Source: Sipunculus nudus (Eukaryota; Annelida; Sipuncula; Golfingiida; Sipunculidae). From it: a stretch of 64,000 nucleotides of DNA. A program made the translations under genes and the position numbers. The notes under the pieces are model-generated. The model was not told the origin of the DNA, ran no database searches, and was given only the letters and a program-made list of their open reading frames with translations. The stretch spans positions 78,724,124 to 78,788,123 of the forward strand of contig CM049308.1 in assembly GCA_026874595.1 (NCBI GenBank), in the 5' to 3' direction. This document shows, one piece after another, positions 13,028-35,204 of this stretch (its first letter is position 1; each line of letters opens with the position of its first letter).

Positions 13028-14708
13028 TCATTTATTTCCCGAAAAATGAGGGAGACACAAATACTTTGTCCCCTACTGCTAAAAAGGCGAGGGAGACATA
13101 TCCCAATATCCCCCTTGAAGCAAGACGCATTGAATATAGGTACTGTCAAATCTGTCATATTCAAAACTGTTTCTTTATGAATTCAGTCAGAGTGTGCATG
13201 GGACAGTTGTGAAAGGTAAAAGATGTACGTACAAAAACAATTTGAACTAAAAAGAATAAAAACGGCATTTGGTTACTTGCAGACATCCCTGGTCTCCTTT
13301 TGTTGTTAACCGCTGCTTTTTAAGGCAAGGTTCTCTGGGAATGACCACAAGGGTGGGCACAGAGCAAAGAATTGTAATCAGACTAATGAGAGCGTGGTAT
13401 CACACTGTGCATCTGCTCAAATTCTAAACATACGTCACTGATCTGATACTGATCTGATTTCACCGGTTCTGGCATAAGGCCAAGAATCGGACCAATGAGA
13501 GGGTCGACTGCAGTGTATTCGGAGGGACGACTGCGGTGTATTCGGAGGGACGACTGCGGTGTATAACCGCTGCCTCAGGAGCGTACTTTGGATACACTTA
13601 TGTCCACATCGTATACAGGGGAATCCTACAATTACGACCGCTTTGGGTACTAACCATGATCGTAATTAGGGGGTGGACTTATTTATGAGGTTGTTGCAAG
13701 GCGGGGTTCCACTGTACTTGAGACATTTCATTCCTTAGTAAGCAGCCTGACCCATGCTCGAGTCGATTCTTCTACTTTGAGGGTCAACTTCTATGCTACT
13801 CCTCCAACAGGGCCACATTAAACAGTCATAATGACGGTCTTGAAACAGCAATTCTATTAACATATACAAGTATTTACCATATTTGAAAAGGTGATGTATG
13901 TCAAAATTTGTAAAGTCAGATTTGAATCCAAGCCAGTGACCACACATAACAGCTATAGAGAGCTAATCAGTAATCAGCAAATCAATCTTTCATAACCATC
14001 AGACCACAAGACTAGTTTTCTGTGCAAGCTTTGTTGAATTACATGAGATATCACAGATAAGAAAGGGGCATTATCAATAGAGTTATTGAACTTGTCAATG
14101 TGTATGCGTGGTTGAGACAAATGACTTCGATGTGTATCTACTGTGTATAAACACTGATCCTGCCCGGGATATATATCACATTTCTGAGGTCTGGTCAAGC
14201 TTAACAGTGCATGGAAACCTACAGATATCTCAAATATTGAGAAATACATGCTTTTATCCACTAAAAGTAAGGGTAAAACAGTTAATGTTTCTTCCAGGAA
14301 AGGTGGGTCACGTTTTCACCAGTGATTTTTCTCTGTGATTTATCACCTCATCACGTACATTGAGGTTCATCTAACCATTACAACATCATGGTCCATCTGT
14401 GGTTTAAAACACGTTTCACTAATTAAGAGTTTAACTGGTGCTGGCGTAGTTCACGTGTTTTATTAAATGCAAAACAAAGAAAGAAATGGGACTGTGAAAA
14501 GTGGTCGTTATTTTGAGGAAGGCGATAACCTTACGTGGTTGTTTAGCGAGGTTTTACTGTAAAATGTGGTCACTGGACTGATGCTGGCATAGTTCATGTG
14601 TTTTAAACGGTTGCCTCAGTGCAGTTTTACAAATGGAAAAATGCTTCTTCTCATTGCAAAGTAATAACGGGGGAAAGTTATCCTCAATATTTTGATATTT
14701 ATTTACAG
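13028..14708. other. Non-coding sequence with a short tandem repeat
   Basis: Holds a small direct repeat at about 13505-13565, in which a 24-25 bp unit containing GTGTATTCGGAGGGACGACTG appears two to three times. Otherwise I see no gene or element. Confidence 0.5.
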
Positions 14709-24700
<9,992 letters not shown>

Positions 24701-25403
24701 AGTAAAAGTGAATTTATGCAACTCCGGGACTAAAACGATAAAAATATAACTTAATTGTGATAAAAAAATACCAGTAAATAAAGTTAAGAAACCAGATTAT
24801 GTGTTATAGACGTCATTTGGATCTTTATCCACTGGTTATGTTTAAAATTTACGGATCATAAGCATCTTTAAAAAGGCATGTCTTCAGTCCAAATTTAAAC
24901 TGTTCAAGTATAGCGTCAATCATCTCGTAAATTGTTCCATATCACAGGTGCCACATTGGAGAATGATCTCCCTGCATAGGTCTTCAGATTATATGAAGGC
25001 TTTACTAGATGATTTCTACCCCAAGACCCGAGGGTCCTGGTAGGCTTGTATGGTGAGAAGAGTTCAGGCATGCTTTATATGTAAGAAGAGCAACTTGAAC
25101 TTTATTCAATGTGGTACGGGGAGCCAATGAAGCTCCTGGAGCGCAGTTGTAATGTGTACTAATCTTTTCGTACCCATCACAAGTCGAATTGCTGTGTGAC
25201 TGCACAGAAGACTGCTACAGTAGTCCAGGCGAGATTGAATAAATGCATGGACAAGGGACTTTGTCGCGTCCTCAGTGAGGTACTTTCTTATTCAGTTAAT
25301 GTTATGGCGCTGATGGTATGCGCCCTTGCAAACATTTCCAATACGAGTTCCTAATCTCATTGTGGAGTCAAAGGTGATCCCAGGTCACGTACCTGCTATC
25401 TAG

Positions 25404-26542
25404 CAGGGGCGTAGCCAGAGGGGGGCCGCAGGGGGCCATGCCCCCCCCCCCCCCCCGGTCGCCTCCGGCGCGCGTCCCCCGCTGAGCTGCAATATCTCTC
25501 CTTTTATCTAATTTATAAAAAATTAATCGTGATAAATTTTTGTTTTTCATATTTCTTTTTAATAATTAGCAATAAGATTTTTTATCTGCAGTTTAATACT
25601 TTCAAATTCATTAGTTGAGGATGAGGATATTTATGAACAGCTGCAGAACAACTGCAGAGCACCAGACCCAGGTTTGGGTCGACCGTGAACAATCTCACGG
25701 CTCCTCTGGTGATCTCGCGATCTATGCTCTTAGGAGTCTTGTGTGCTCTCGAGGCCACGGACCCCGGTAAAATGCAAAGTTTAAGGCAAAAAAAAAATAA
25801 TAATAAATAAAAAATTAAAGGTATGGTTCTTAAGCACCGCCCGCTTCAATTTTTACCCCCCCCCCCCCGGCACCATTTTTTTATTTTGATTTCATCTTTC
25901 AAGAAGATAAAATAATACAACTTTTGATAAGATTTCCTTTGTTATGTAGTGCTTTTACCTGTTTAGCAAATAATTCTGTTATTTTCACGCTTTTCCCTGG
26001 TCATATGGCATTTGAACCAAAACATATAAAAAAAAGTAAAAATAAAATATTGCCCGGACGCACTGATTTCTGATAAAGTGCTTGAGAACCAAACCTTATT
26101 TTTTTTGGCCTAAAATAAAATTTCAACAAATCAGTTATTTCACTCCGAGCATTACATCCAAAAAAATATTATTTTGCAAGATATAAACGTAAATGCGTCT
26201 TTGCGCCATTGACTTTAACATGTTGAACACGATTGAAATTTTATATTTTTATTTTGAGAAATATAAATAGTTAATATTGAACCTCTCTACACTTTGACAT
26301 CATAATGCAAAGACCTAAGGGAACAGTTTTTATTTTCAGGAACAGAAAATCCTCATTTTTTGGTGAAAATTGCCTCTTTTGTGAAAATTGCCTCTTTTGT
26401 GAAAAACGTCCTCTTTACATTGCATATTAAAAAAAATTACCATACATGTATATTAGCCCCCCCCCCCCCCCCCGTTTTCGAATATCTGAATTCGCCACTG
26501 ATCATGGCCCCCTCCCATCCATCAATCCTGGTTACGCCCCTG
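25404..26542. mobile_element. DNA transposon remnant with CAGGGGCGTA ends
   Basis: The left end is CAGGGGCGTAGCCAG and the right end is CTGGTTACGCCCCTG, its near-perfect inverted complement. The six bases ATCTAG lie immediately outside both ends (25398-25403 and 26543-26548), so they are a target-site duplication. The insertion interrupts the reverse-transcriptase frame. No transposase frame is left inside the 1,139 bp. Poly-C tracts (25441-25456, 26459-26473) lie near both ends. The ends recall hAT-type elements, but that group makes 8-bp duplications, so the superfamily is open. Confidence 0.82.
25782..26113. mobile_element. MITE copy 2 (AAGGTATGGTTCT family), nested
   Basis: Left terminal repeat contains AAAGGTATGGTTCTTAAGCAC; right contains GTGCTTGAGAACCAAACCTT followed by GGCCTAA. 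The interior matches copy 1 (CATCTTTCAAGAAGATAAA, TTCCTTTGTTATGTAGTG, ACCTGTTTAGCAAA). It lies inside the CAGGGGCGTA element, so it is the third layer of nesting. Confidence 0.8.
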
Positions 26543-26998
26543 ATCTAGGTCGGATGGAAGACTCCCCTGGTTGCAGAGTGAAGGGATAAAGATGTTTTGA
26601 CAGGGCTGCAGATGTTATAACCAGTGCCCCTGTCTTGTCGTCATTTAGTTTAAGAAAATGTGATAACATCCAGATCTTTACTCTACAGAAGCACTCCTGA
26701 ATAGTAGTTACATCTAGCTCTGTAGAATTTAGGATGCGTGTTTGGAATGCTAGATACAACTGTGTATCATCGGCATAGACGTAAAAGTGTATTTCATGCA
26801 GGACATGGTCTAGTGGCGGAGTATATGTGGTAAGAGTACGTAGCCACCCTTACACGGATTCCTGGGGAACCCCACAACTAAGCACTCTGTCATCTGTAAA
26901 CCCTGCAACGTCAACTCTTTTCTTTCGATCGGATAGGTATGATTTGAACCATTGTATTTCGGTGCCTGTAACTCCCATCTGTTCCCAAAGTTTTTCAG

Positions 26999-27343
26999 TA
27001 AGGCCAAAAAAAAATTAAAGGTATGGTTCTCAGGCACCGTCCGCATCAATTTTAAACCCCCGCATCAAAAATTTTTATTTTATTTTCAATAAAAACTTTC
27101 CAATTTTGAGCTGCTGCCTCTCCGACATTTCTTTGAAGAAGATAAATCATACAATTTCCTTTGTTTTTGTAGTGCTTTTACTTTTTTTAGCAAATTAAAA
27201 CTGTTATTTTCATGCTTTTCCCTTATCATTTGACATTTTTATCGAAACATACCAAAAAATTTAAAATAAAAAAAGCGCCCGCCCGCATTGATTTCTGAAA
27301 AAAAGTGCCTGAGAACCATACTTTTTTTTTTATTTTGGTCTAA
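26999..27343. mobile_element. MITE copy 3 (AAGGTATGGTTCT family), nested in the RT
   Basis: Ends are TAAGGCCAAAAAAAAATT and, inverted, TTAGACCAAAATAAAAA, each followed by AAAGGTATGGTTCTCAGGCAC or a close variant. CAG (or CAGT) is repeated at both flanks, giving a 3-4 bp target duplication. It splits the reverse transcriptase between AFDTINHE and LKNFGNRW, and taking out the element plus one CAG leaves the frame uninterrupted. That fixes the element's limits well. Confidence 0.88.
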
Positions 27344-27475
27344 CAGTTCATGGTTGATGGTGTCAAACGCAGTCGAAAGGTCAAGGCGAACCAAAATGGT
27401 TCCCCCTTATACCGGTCAACAGCCAGGAGGATGTCGCTTTGTTCCAGGGCCAAAGCTGTTAAGGTAGAATGATGG

Positions 27476-28696
27476 TGTTTTTAGGCTGACTAAAACTTGC
27501 TGATCATATTGATGACCTAAAAGTGTAATGTGAACTAGTGTAAAACCTCTCTCTCTATCGGTTTTGAGGGGATTAGTAGATTAGAGATTGGGCGATAGAT
27601 CTAATGGCAAATCCAAACACCAGTTTGCATATAACTGGTGGGCCAAAGTGACAAAATGATTAATCTCTGCCGTGTGGTAATCTATCTGTAGAGCACAATA
27701 ATCTAATATTAGCAGCAAAAATCCACATTTTCTCTTATGGTGTATCTCATAACATTTCATTACACACTTGTTTTAAAAGGACTGCATGTTTGATACCTGG
27801 TCAGCTTCATGTTGAGTCATTATATGTTTAAATGATAACCTGCAAGGGTGTGTGAGATGTCAGTGATAAGTTAAGACTTGACAGTAGTATGGAGTGTACT
27901 CACAGGGAGGCTTTTATAAAGTTTAGTTTATAGACTTTAGGCAGGAAATAGTTTAAAGCCAAATATAAAGAAAAGTGTGTAGGTAATTTTCAATTTTTTT
28001 CCATTCCAAAGTGCCATTAACAGTTCCAGTGTTTTATTAATTTTTTTTTTAAATTTATATGAAATTATTGGGTAAAATTATTCAAGTCTTCCACCGAAGA
28101 GGTGCCAGATCATATGATATTACAGCTGTTCATACCATATTTGATGACTATCTTAATGAATATTATTTTTTTTCATGCATGTTTTGAAAGTAATATATTA
28201 TAGACATATCATACATACGAATATTATTTATGTTATAAATAATTCAGAAATACACTTTTTGTAACTTTTCAGCTAAAGTGATTAAAAAAGTGGAAATAAT
28301 TTAATTTTGTTTTCCTTTAAAAAAAATTGCTCACTAACCAGATTGTAATTTAAAGAATTTTGATTAAAATAAAAAAAAAAGATAATGGTTCCATACTCAG
28401 TGCCTCTGTGTGTTGTACCATTAAACATGGTCAATGGAGAATTTGAAATTTATAATAACCAGTCTGAATCTGCAACGGCAAACGCCAAGTAATATTTTAA
28501 AATATTCAAATGGAAGGTAAAGGTAAAGAAAGTCTGTTGACAATAGCCCTGTCATAATACACATTTGTAATCCCCTTTATATGGGTTTGGTTTGTTAACC
28601 GTCCAACCCCCCCCCCCCCCGGTTTTTGTTACACGCGGTCGTGTTCCCCTGATGCCTGAGAAAAGATATTAAAATCCATAAATTCCTTATAAACTT
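27476..28696. other. AT-rich non-coding sequence
   Basis: No exon-like frame or repeat family recognised. A poly-C run lies near 28607-28620. Confidence 0.5.
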
Positions 28697-29511
28697 TGTA
28701 AAGGAACCTAATATAAACAGATCACGAATGCGTGATGAACACAAATTTTGTAATAGAGATAAAAAAAAATCAGATTCTATAACACTAGGCAGCGTGAAAT
28801 GTCTAGGGGAATGAATGAAGAAGCCAGTGGTTTTTTTGTTAACAAATAACCATTATATATTCTTAAAACAACCCTAACATTACAATACACTAAATCAATA
28901 CAATTATACAGTAAAACAGCGGTATAACAACAAATCAATACAATCACACGGTAAAATAAACAAAGTGCACAGTACCTGGATACCACCACCGTCACAACGA
29001 TATGTTCTTTAAATGTATACCCTCGGAGAATGATAGTCCATTGTAAAGCTCTTGTAACAATCCAGAAAGTAAACTGAAGTCCAAATGCATAATATCCAGG
29101 AGAAAGGCTGAAGAAAATCTATAATTGCCGCACTCGTCGGATAAGGTCCCAGAAACTGACACACGCTTCTGCGTCCGCTAGAAATCTTCTCTGCTGCTCC
29201 CCCGGCTCCAAAACACAGCCCCTTTATATACTCTTCACCCCAAGCCGAGAATTTTCCACTTCTCGAACAGTCTAAAAGATCTTTCACAACACAGTAAACA
29301 CGCGTTACAGGAATCATCTAGAAGAACATCGCTGCGTGCCTCCACATACCAGGGTCCACATGTGACCTACGGCCAGGCGAGAAAGCCCAAGGCTAACATG
29401 ACAACGAGAGTTCAACCAGTACGGATTAAACTGCGAATGTAACAGACGGCCCGGCGAGGGTGTCACAACACGAGTTACGCCCGTGTCACACAAAAAAGAG
29501 CACCTGAAACA
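28697..29511 (-). mobile_element. Solo LTR of a Ty3/gypsy family, minus orientation
   Basis: On the minus strand the LTR begins TGTTTCAGGTGCTC, continues GTGTGACACGGGCGTAACTCG, has a TATA box (TATATAAAGGGGCTG) near 29230-29215, and ends GGTTCCTTTACA. It matches the terminal repeats of the element at 56179-58805 over most of its length (for example TTAACAAATAA, GTAAACACGCGTT, CATGTTAGCC/CATGTGGGCC). No second LTR or internal region adjoins it, so it is a solo LTR left by recombination. I see no clear target-site duplication. Confidence 0.75.
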
Positions 29512-30256
29512 ACCTGAGTAAACGATTTATGATATATTGATATTGGATATCCACAGTATGTATTGTATTAATATTATCTTCGTTCATGTCTGCTATCATA
29601 TGGTATTGTTATAACATAAAATAAAAGCACTACAGGTCGAAATCATGCCATCATATGTTATATGTGTTTCCACTGATAACCTTGGATGTGTCCTTGTGTG
29701 TATACATTTATGACCTTTGTGTATATATGCAGGTGAATACCATCAAGCATTGCATCAAGAGACCATCTGTACTGGTCTTAAAACTACTGTATAGATAGCA
29801 CGACATGATCTGGCTTTTGTTTCATTAATGAATATTTTACATCCACAGACAGGGAACCCGCACTAATACCAGGTTAGTGGCCAAAACTCAAATTGCATAT
29901 TGTAAGACGCAAAAGGCAGAGTATATTAAAAGTAGTATCCGCAACTTAAGTGGCAGAAAAAAGGGCTGGATAATCAGTCTCTGTATCGTACAAAACCACG
30001 AATTGTAAACGTGAAATATTATATGTATAGCATAATTTCATGATGTATTTGTATGATTCATGTAAAATGCCATTCATTGAGCTCTACTTCAGCGTCGCCA
30101 GGCTAGAGAGCCTCACTCATTGTTTACAGGAGCAAAAAAATAAACCTTTGCCGCTCATCCACCGTCTTTGTTGTTTGTGGGATTGGTCCATAGTCCGTCA
30201 GACCGTAACCACACGGGTCACATATTGAAAAGGAGGACTTGGACTTATCTCTCTAC
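29512..30256. other. Non-coding sequence
   Basis: No recognisable gene or repeat. A 62-codon plus-strand frame at 30040-30228 shows no family signature. Confidence 0.45.
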
Positions 30257-30800
30257 TATAGTCCGTTACACCACCTGCTGTCCACCTGTTTTTTTGTGGA
30301 TGGTTTTCATAAAAGTTTATATTTTTTAATGATTTCCAAGAAAACAACACGTGGAAGTGACAACCTAATATGGCAATTAAGAATTTTACAATAAATCCCC
30401 CGTTTATGTGTCACAACATATTAGTCCCTTCACCATTATCTGGCAGATATGATGTGTCCCTCCATAAGTAGCCATCTTTGTTTAAACTGGTTATATTTTT
30501 TAGAGTGTTTACATGAGATCATCCAATCAGAAGTTGTCAGCTGAGGCTGTTTTTGCATGTGACCAATGACCTTGACTGCCATAAGTGGGTCTGATATGTT
30601 GTAAAATGTAGACTGATTTCTCATATTTTCAAATAATTCTGTTTCTTAAATAAAATGTCAGGTAGGTATTTATTTACCTTGCTGAAAATTAGGTTCTTTT
30701 ATCCCCTACTCTTCACTACAAATGTTTTCCTTGAAATGTAACTAATAATTTTTTTTATAGCAAAAAAACAGGTGGACATGAGGGGATGAAACGGACTATA
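30257..30800. mobile_element. Tc1/mariner-like MITE with 39-bp inverted ends
   Basis: The left end reads TATAGTCCGTTACACCACCT then GTCCACCTGTTTTTTT. The right end, inverted, reads TATAGTCCGTTTCATCCCCT then GTCCACCTGTTTTTTT. That is about 39 bp with only a few mismatches. TATAG-type ends with a TA duplication suggest the Tc1/mariner superfamily. The 544-bp interior has no transposase, so the element is non-autonomous. Confidence 0.72.
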
Positions 30801-32410
30801 ACATGTGTTGATGACATTTGTTTTGAATCGCAAACATTGTACATATTCCATAACCGACGAATAGGGATATATTAATGTCCAAAATTAGGGATTATCATAA
30901 GAGTTTTGACATCATAATTGTTGCTATTGTTTGTATAGCCCAACTCAGTACTTAGACAGTACATGCATGATGAATGCTATATACGGAGTATATTAGTTTT
31001 ATAGTAATTCATTTCATGAAATAAATAGAAGTGTTTTGTTGATTCAAATAAATTTATTCCAGTCACCAACCAGTTATAAAAATAGGGCTTCGATCACAGC
31101 GCTGTAAATATTATAGTGGTAGGAACTGTTTGTAAAATCATATTTGATGCTTCAAAGATGAAAAGACGACAGATGATCGGTTATAAATCAGTTATTTTGT
31201 TTTCCTTGTATATTACCATTTAATCTGCTGTAAAGAATTATACCTAAAATTTTGAAAAGTCTTGACACTAACATCACACTGGAAGGCCTGCTTGTTGACA
31301 CTTGTTCACTGGTAAAGGTAAACTTTTAATGCCACTTTTATGTCCCGTCTTTCTTAAATTATCTCTAACAAGGCAAGGGTTTTCCTGGATATGGAAATTA
31401 TGTGATCATGACCTCTTTCCATGTCCACACATAATCGTTTGTGATCGATTATTCAAAATGCAACAGGTTAAATTGTATCAGTTTAATTATAAAATGTCGA
31501 CTGTAAATGTGGGGTTATATAAAGGGAAGAAGGATTTTAAATAATACATATAACAAACCCTCTCCCCATCTAAGTTATCCCGCCCACTTTTTCGTACCAA
31601 TTGTTAGATAAAAATAAAAACGTTTGTTGAACAATGAAGACATCTTGTTCTGAAATCATTAAATGTTTATTCATAAAAGAAGACAAGGTTATGCTACATT
31701 AAATATAAAGATATGTAGACAATGTTTTAGTATAAAATATCAGGGCTCCCAACGAGTATCCGCTCTGGTACTTTAAGACCAAGGTTTTAAAAAACACACT
31801 TCGACACTCGAACTTGTCTGTCCCATTTGATGTTGTTGTCTCTGTTATAATTTATGGTTAGCTTAACTCCAAAAATCATCTCAACTGTCGAATCATTATT
31901 TTATCTATAGCGTTACTATCCTCATTCACACTGCAAATCTGACTTGACGGACAGCAAAATAAAATTTCAGACACGTATCCTCACAGAAACTAAAAACGTT
32001 TTAGGTGCTGTAAAGGTGCTCTATTACTCTTACTCTGGTTTGATGTACAATATGTATAATAACAAACAAAATTATAGGAATAACGCATAATGAAAGCTAA
32101 ACAAAGTTTATGGTATACGCTGTAACATAAAGAAATACTTAACTGAAGTCCAGTACAATTTGACGATAAAAAACGTTCATGGTTAATCATAGTTCAACAA
32201 AAGTCCGAAAGAAAAACAGCCAGTGAGGATCCTTGGTCGAAAATAAATCAGTGCTCGGCGAGTTTCGCGTGTAAGCCCTTTTTATAGGCGGTAAAAGTCC
32301 CTGAGTCAGTTCTTTGATGTTGTGCGCGTTTTGTGTTTTCGTGTGGTGTCCTATGTCCAGAACAAAGAGTTTGGTATTGCTTGGCTGCTTGGTTGCTTGC
32401 TACTACATAT
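30801..32410. other. AT-rich non-coding sequence
   Basis: Nothing recognised beyond AT-rich sequence. Frames at 31302-31544 and 31990-32190 have no family signature. Confidence 0.45.
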
Positions 32411-33238
32411 TTTTACAGGTGTCTCTTTTATTGTGTGCAGCAGTCTTGCATGTGTCTGTCAAGCGCTAGCATTGTCCGTTGCAATAGGAGACGCGCGAGG
32501 CGGGGCGGCCGACGTGTGAACCCTGGCGCCTAGAGACACAGCGTTCTTTGTTCTAGATGTTTCCTGTAACGTGTGTATTGTTCTATGGAATTTACCATTT
32601 CTAGAATTTTCGGATGAAAAGGTTATAAATAGGGGCTGTGTTTAGAGCCGGGGAGAGAGAAAAAATATTCCAGCGGAGCCAGAGGAGTGTGAGTCAGTTT
32701 GTCGACCTTTCCGATAATTGCAGCAGTTATAGATCTTCTTCGAAATTTGTAACGGATTTTATTCAGTCTTCAGTTAGCCTTCGGGACTATTACCAGATCT
32801 TCACTTTTGGATTACAACAGATTGTTTTCGGGATTACACTGGACTATTATTTTCTGGGAAGGTTTACGGGAACCGTTCATCTGGATCATATATTTTAAAG
32901 GACTTGTTAAGCTGTGACAGTGGTGGTATCCAGAAAAGCCTAGGAACCGGACAATCGATCTGGTACTGTACACTTTATTTTTTTATACTGTGTTATTGTA
33001 TTGATTTGCTGTTGTACTGTTGTTATACTGTGTAATTGTATTGATTTAGTGAATTGTAATGTTAGGGTTATTTTAAGAATAAATTATAATTATTTGTTAA
33101 CAAAAAACACTGACTTCTTTATTCATTCCCAAGACATTTCACGCTGCCTAGTGTTACAGAATCTGATATTTATTTATCTCCGTAAAACAAAATTTATGCT
33201 CGTCACGACTACGTGACTTGTTATTAGGTTCCGTGACA
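32411..33238 (+). mobile_element. Solo LTR of the same Ty3/gypsy family, plus orientation
   Basis: Begins TTTTACAGGTGTCTCTTTTA, has TATA box TATAAAT at 32624-32630, AATAAA at 33078-33083, and ends TTAGGTTCCGTGACA. The shared blocks TTGTTAACAAAAAACACTG, CATTTCACGCTGCCTAGTGT and ACAGTGGTGGTATCCAG identify the family, but it is more diverged from the 56-58 kb element than the 28.7-kb copy is. The open frame at 32638-32898 lies in the transcribed part of the LTR and is not a gene. Confidence 0.7.
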
Positions 33239-33509
33239 AAATGAAGACCGGGATCGCGAGGGCGTCCAAACCACAGAGGGAGATCCATGCGGGGGACATC
33301 AATCCAGGTCGAGAGACAGCCTCAGTCGCAACAATAGCAAGAGGGTAGGTGTCATGGATAGGTAGTTATTGTATATTTGCAGGCTTGGATATAACCAGCC
33401 TCTGTGATGCTTAAATGTTTTCCTCGTAGGTGACATCAAAACCAGCCTCCTCAAAATCCGATTTCATCCTTTCCTGTCCCTACATCGCCCCGGGTCCGTC
33501 CCCGTTCTC

Positions 33510-33546
33510 AAGAGAGAGAGAGAGAGAGATAGAGAGAGAGAGAGTG
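33510..33546. repeat. (GA)n microsatellite in the pseudogene
   Basis: AG dinucleotide run inside pseudogene exon 4. It reads as a run of Leu-Ser on the minus strand at the point where the intact gene has codons for LYFENGDG. Confidence 0.92.
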
Positions 33547-35204
33547 AGTTAGGCACACAGGACAGTAGACTGCCAGCCTGGCGAAACATTGCTGTAGGAT
33601 CATTTAGATTACCAGCGATATTAGAATGTCCTAAGGGTTCCAGCAAAAGGGAGCGACCGCATAGTGTCAGCACACGACGCACTTCCTTCAAACCTTTCAC
33701 GACATGCGGCAAGTCGTGAAACGCAGTCTTGGAGAACACAATGTCAAACCTTTCTGCCCAATTAGCGGGCATTCTGTAAAGGTCCATGGAAACGAAATCC
33801 ACGTTATCACCTTTTTCGGCTTCCGCGTCCTGTGCTGCTATTCGGAGGTTATTACCGTCCAGGTCTATTCCAACGAATTTACTTTTAGGATACCTCTTTG
33901 CTAGTACCATGAGTTTGACCTCGTGTACAACAAACGGCCAACATCCGTATTCCATCATCTGAGAAATGAAAATAAACGTGGGTTATGATACATATATTCA
34001 AATCATAATCATATCATATATAATCATATAATATATATATATTTATATATAACTATTTAATTAAATTTCATTTAGTTAATATTTTGGGAGATGACAGATT
34101 CTAAAAATTGTTCGGTCTGTTTTATTAAAACAATTGAATGAGATTATAAATGTCAATCTGCAGAATATCATTTTGATTTTCTGGTCCATTGCAAATTATA
34201 TGCAAATAGTGCTAATACTTGTTTTATTAGTAGAATTACTACTTAGCTTAATTGTACGTCTGAGAAATAGTTATTGCATGCCATTAATCGAATTCTTTAA
34301 GACTAAGAAATCTAAATGGACCACATCACAACCATAACTGTTGTGAATGAATATATCAGAGGATAATTCTCTGATTGAAATTCATATCATTTTCAATGCC
34401 ATTGACAAAGTTTTAACTACATGAATAATGTGAAAAGGCTATCACTTAAAAATGACCATGTATTAAACTTGCGTAAAAGTGTAGCCATTCGTTTCATACA
34501 TAGTTTTAAGCTGTTCGAGATGAACATGCATATGGAAATTGGTATACTTATTTAATTTCTGAACAAGGCCTGGTTGCCTTGATAGAATCCTGCTCTCCAT
34601 GAATTCTGAGGTTTCTTGAGGTTCTTCATGTATTCATAAATCACTGGATCGTCATTAACATAACCTCAAACAAATCAACAAAATGATAAGTCATATTCCG
34701 AAGAATAGACATAACAATCTGCTATATTTTAACGAGTTTGAAATCGATATATATTTGTCTGTAACATAGGAATAGGCATAGTATATTTCTAATAACTTGA
34801 AAGGTACATGAATCCTCAGATATAAGAACAGTTGTGTGGCGGCAGCATTAGTGTACTGAGGTGGTGGCTGTCCGACCTTGCATTGTGATAACGAAGTAAG
34901 TGGACAATAATTATTTAAATGTTATTTTGTGTATGTGGTTATTTGCAATTCAGAAGCCAGAGTATCAAAGCTAAACATACTTTCACGACTAAAATTTCTA
35001 AACAAAACATTGCTCAGATGTCACTCGGTTAAAAAAATCTCCCCCGAAACGGTAAGCGAAACTGCCGTGGACTTACGACCAGCGCTGATTGAGTCGATGT
35101 ACGGGCGACGAAGAATAAAGGGGTTATATTAATCAATATTGTTTTAACTACAATTCTATCCGTAATGGGCCTCTTTCTCTATATGAATATATAGAGAGAA
35201 ATCG

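Larger units (their letters stand above)
24780..27475 (-). mobile_element. Dead non-LTR retrotransposon (reverse-transcriptase end), with nested insertions
   Basis: Read on the minus strand, pieces of a LINE-type reverse transcriptase follow in order: DLSTAFDTINHE (about 27400-27350), the catalytic YADDTQL (about 26785-26765), KLNDDKTGALVI, VRDLG (25390), then across a shift LTEDATKSLVHAFIQSRLDY, LQELHWLPV and KLLFLHIKHA, ending FKDAY near 24860. Such motifs are typical of CR1/Jockey-related elements. Several stops and shifts make it inactive. It is split by a TIR element at 25404-26542 and a MITE at 26999-27343. Removing either leaves flanking codons that rejoin sensibly. The 3' boundary is set by guess near the poly(A) signals of the plus-strand gene. 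Confidence 0.8.

Noticed and set aside
32638..32898. 86-codon frame as a small gene
   Set aside because: Falls in the transcribed part of a solo LTR, just after its TATA box; no family match.
33464..33958. A 164-residue methyltransferase gene
   Set aside because: Comparison with the intact paralogue shows a frameshift before the fold, a lost SAM motif, a GA-repeat replacement and stops; it is a pseudogene exon.
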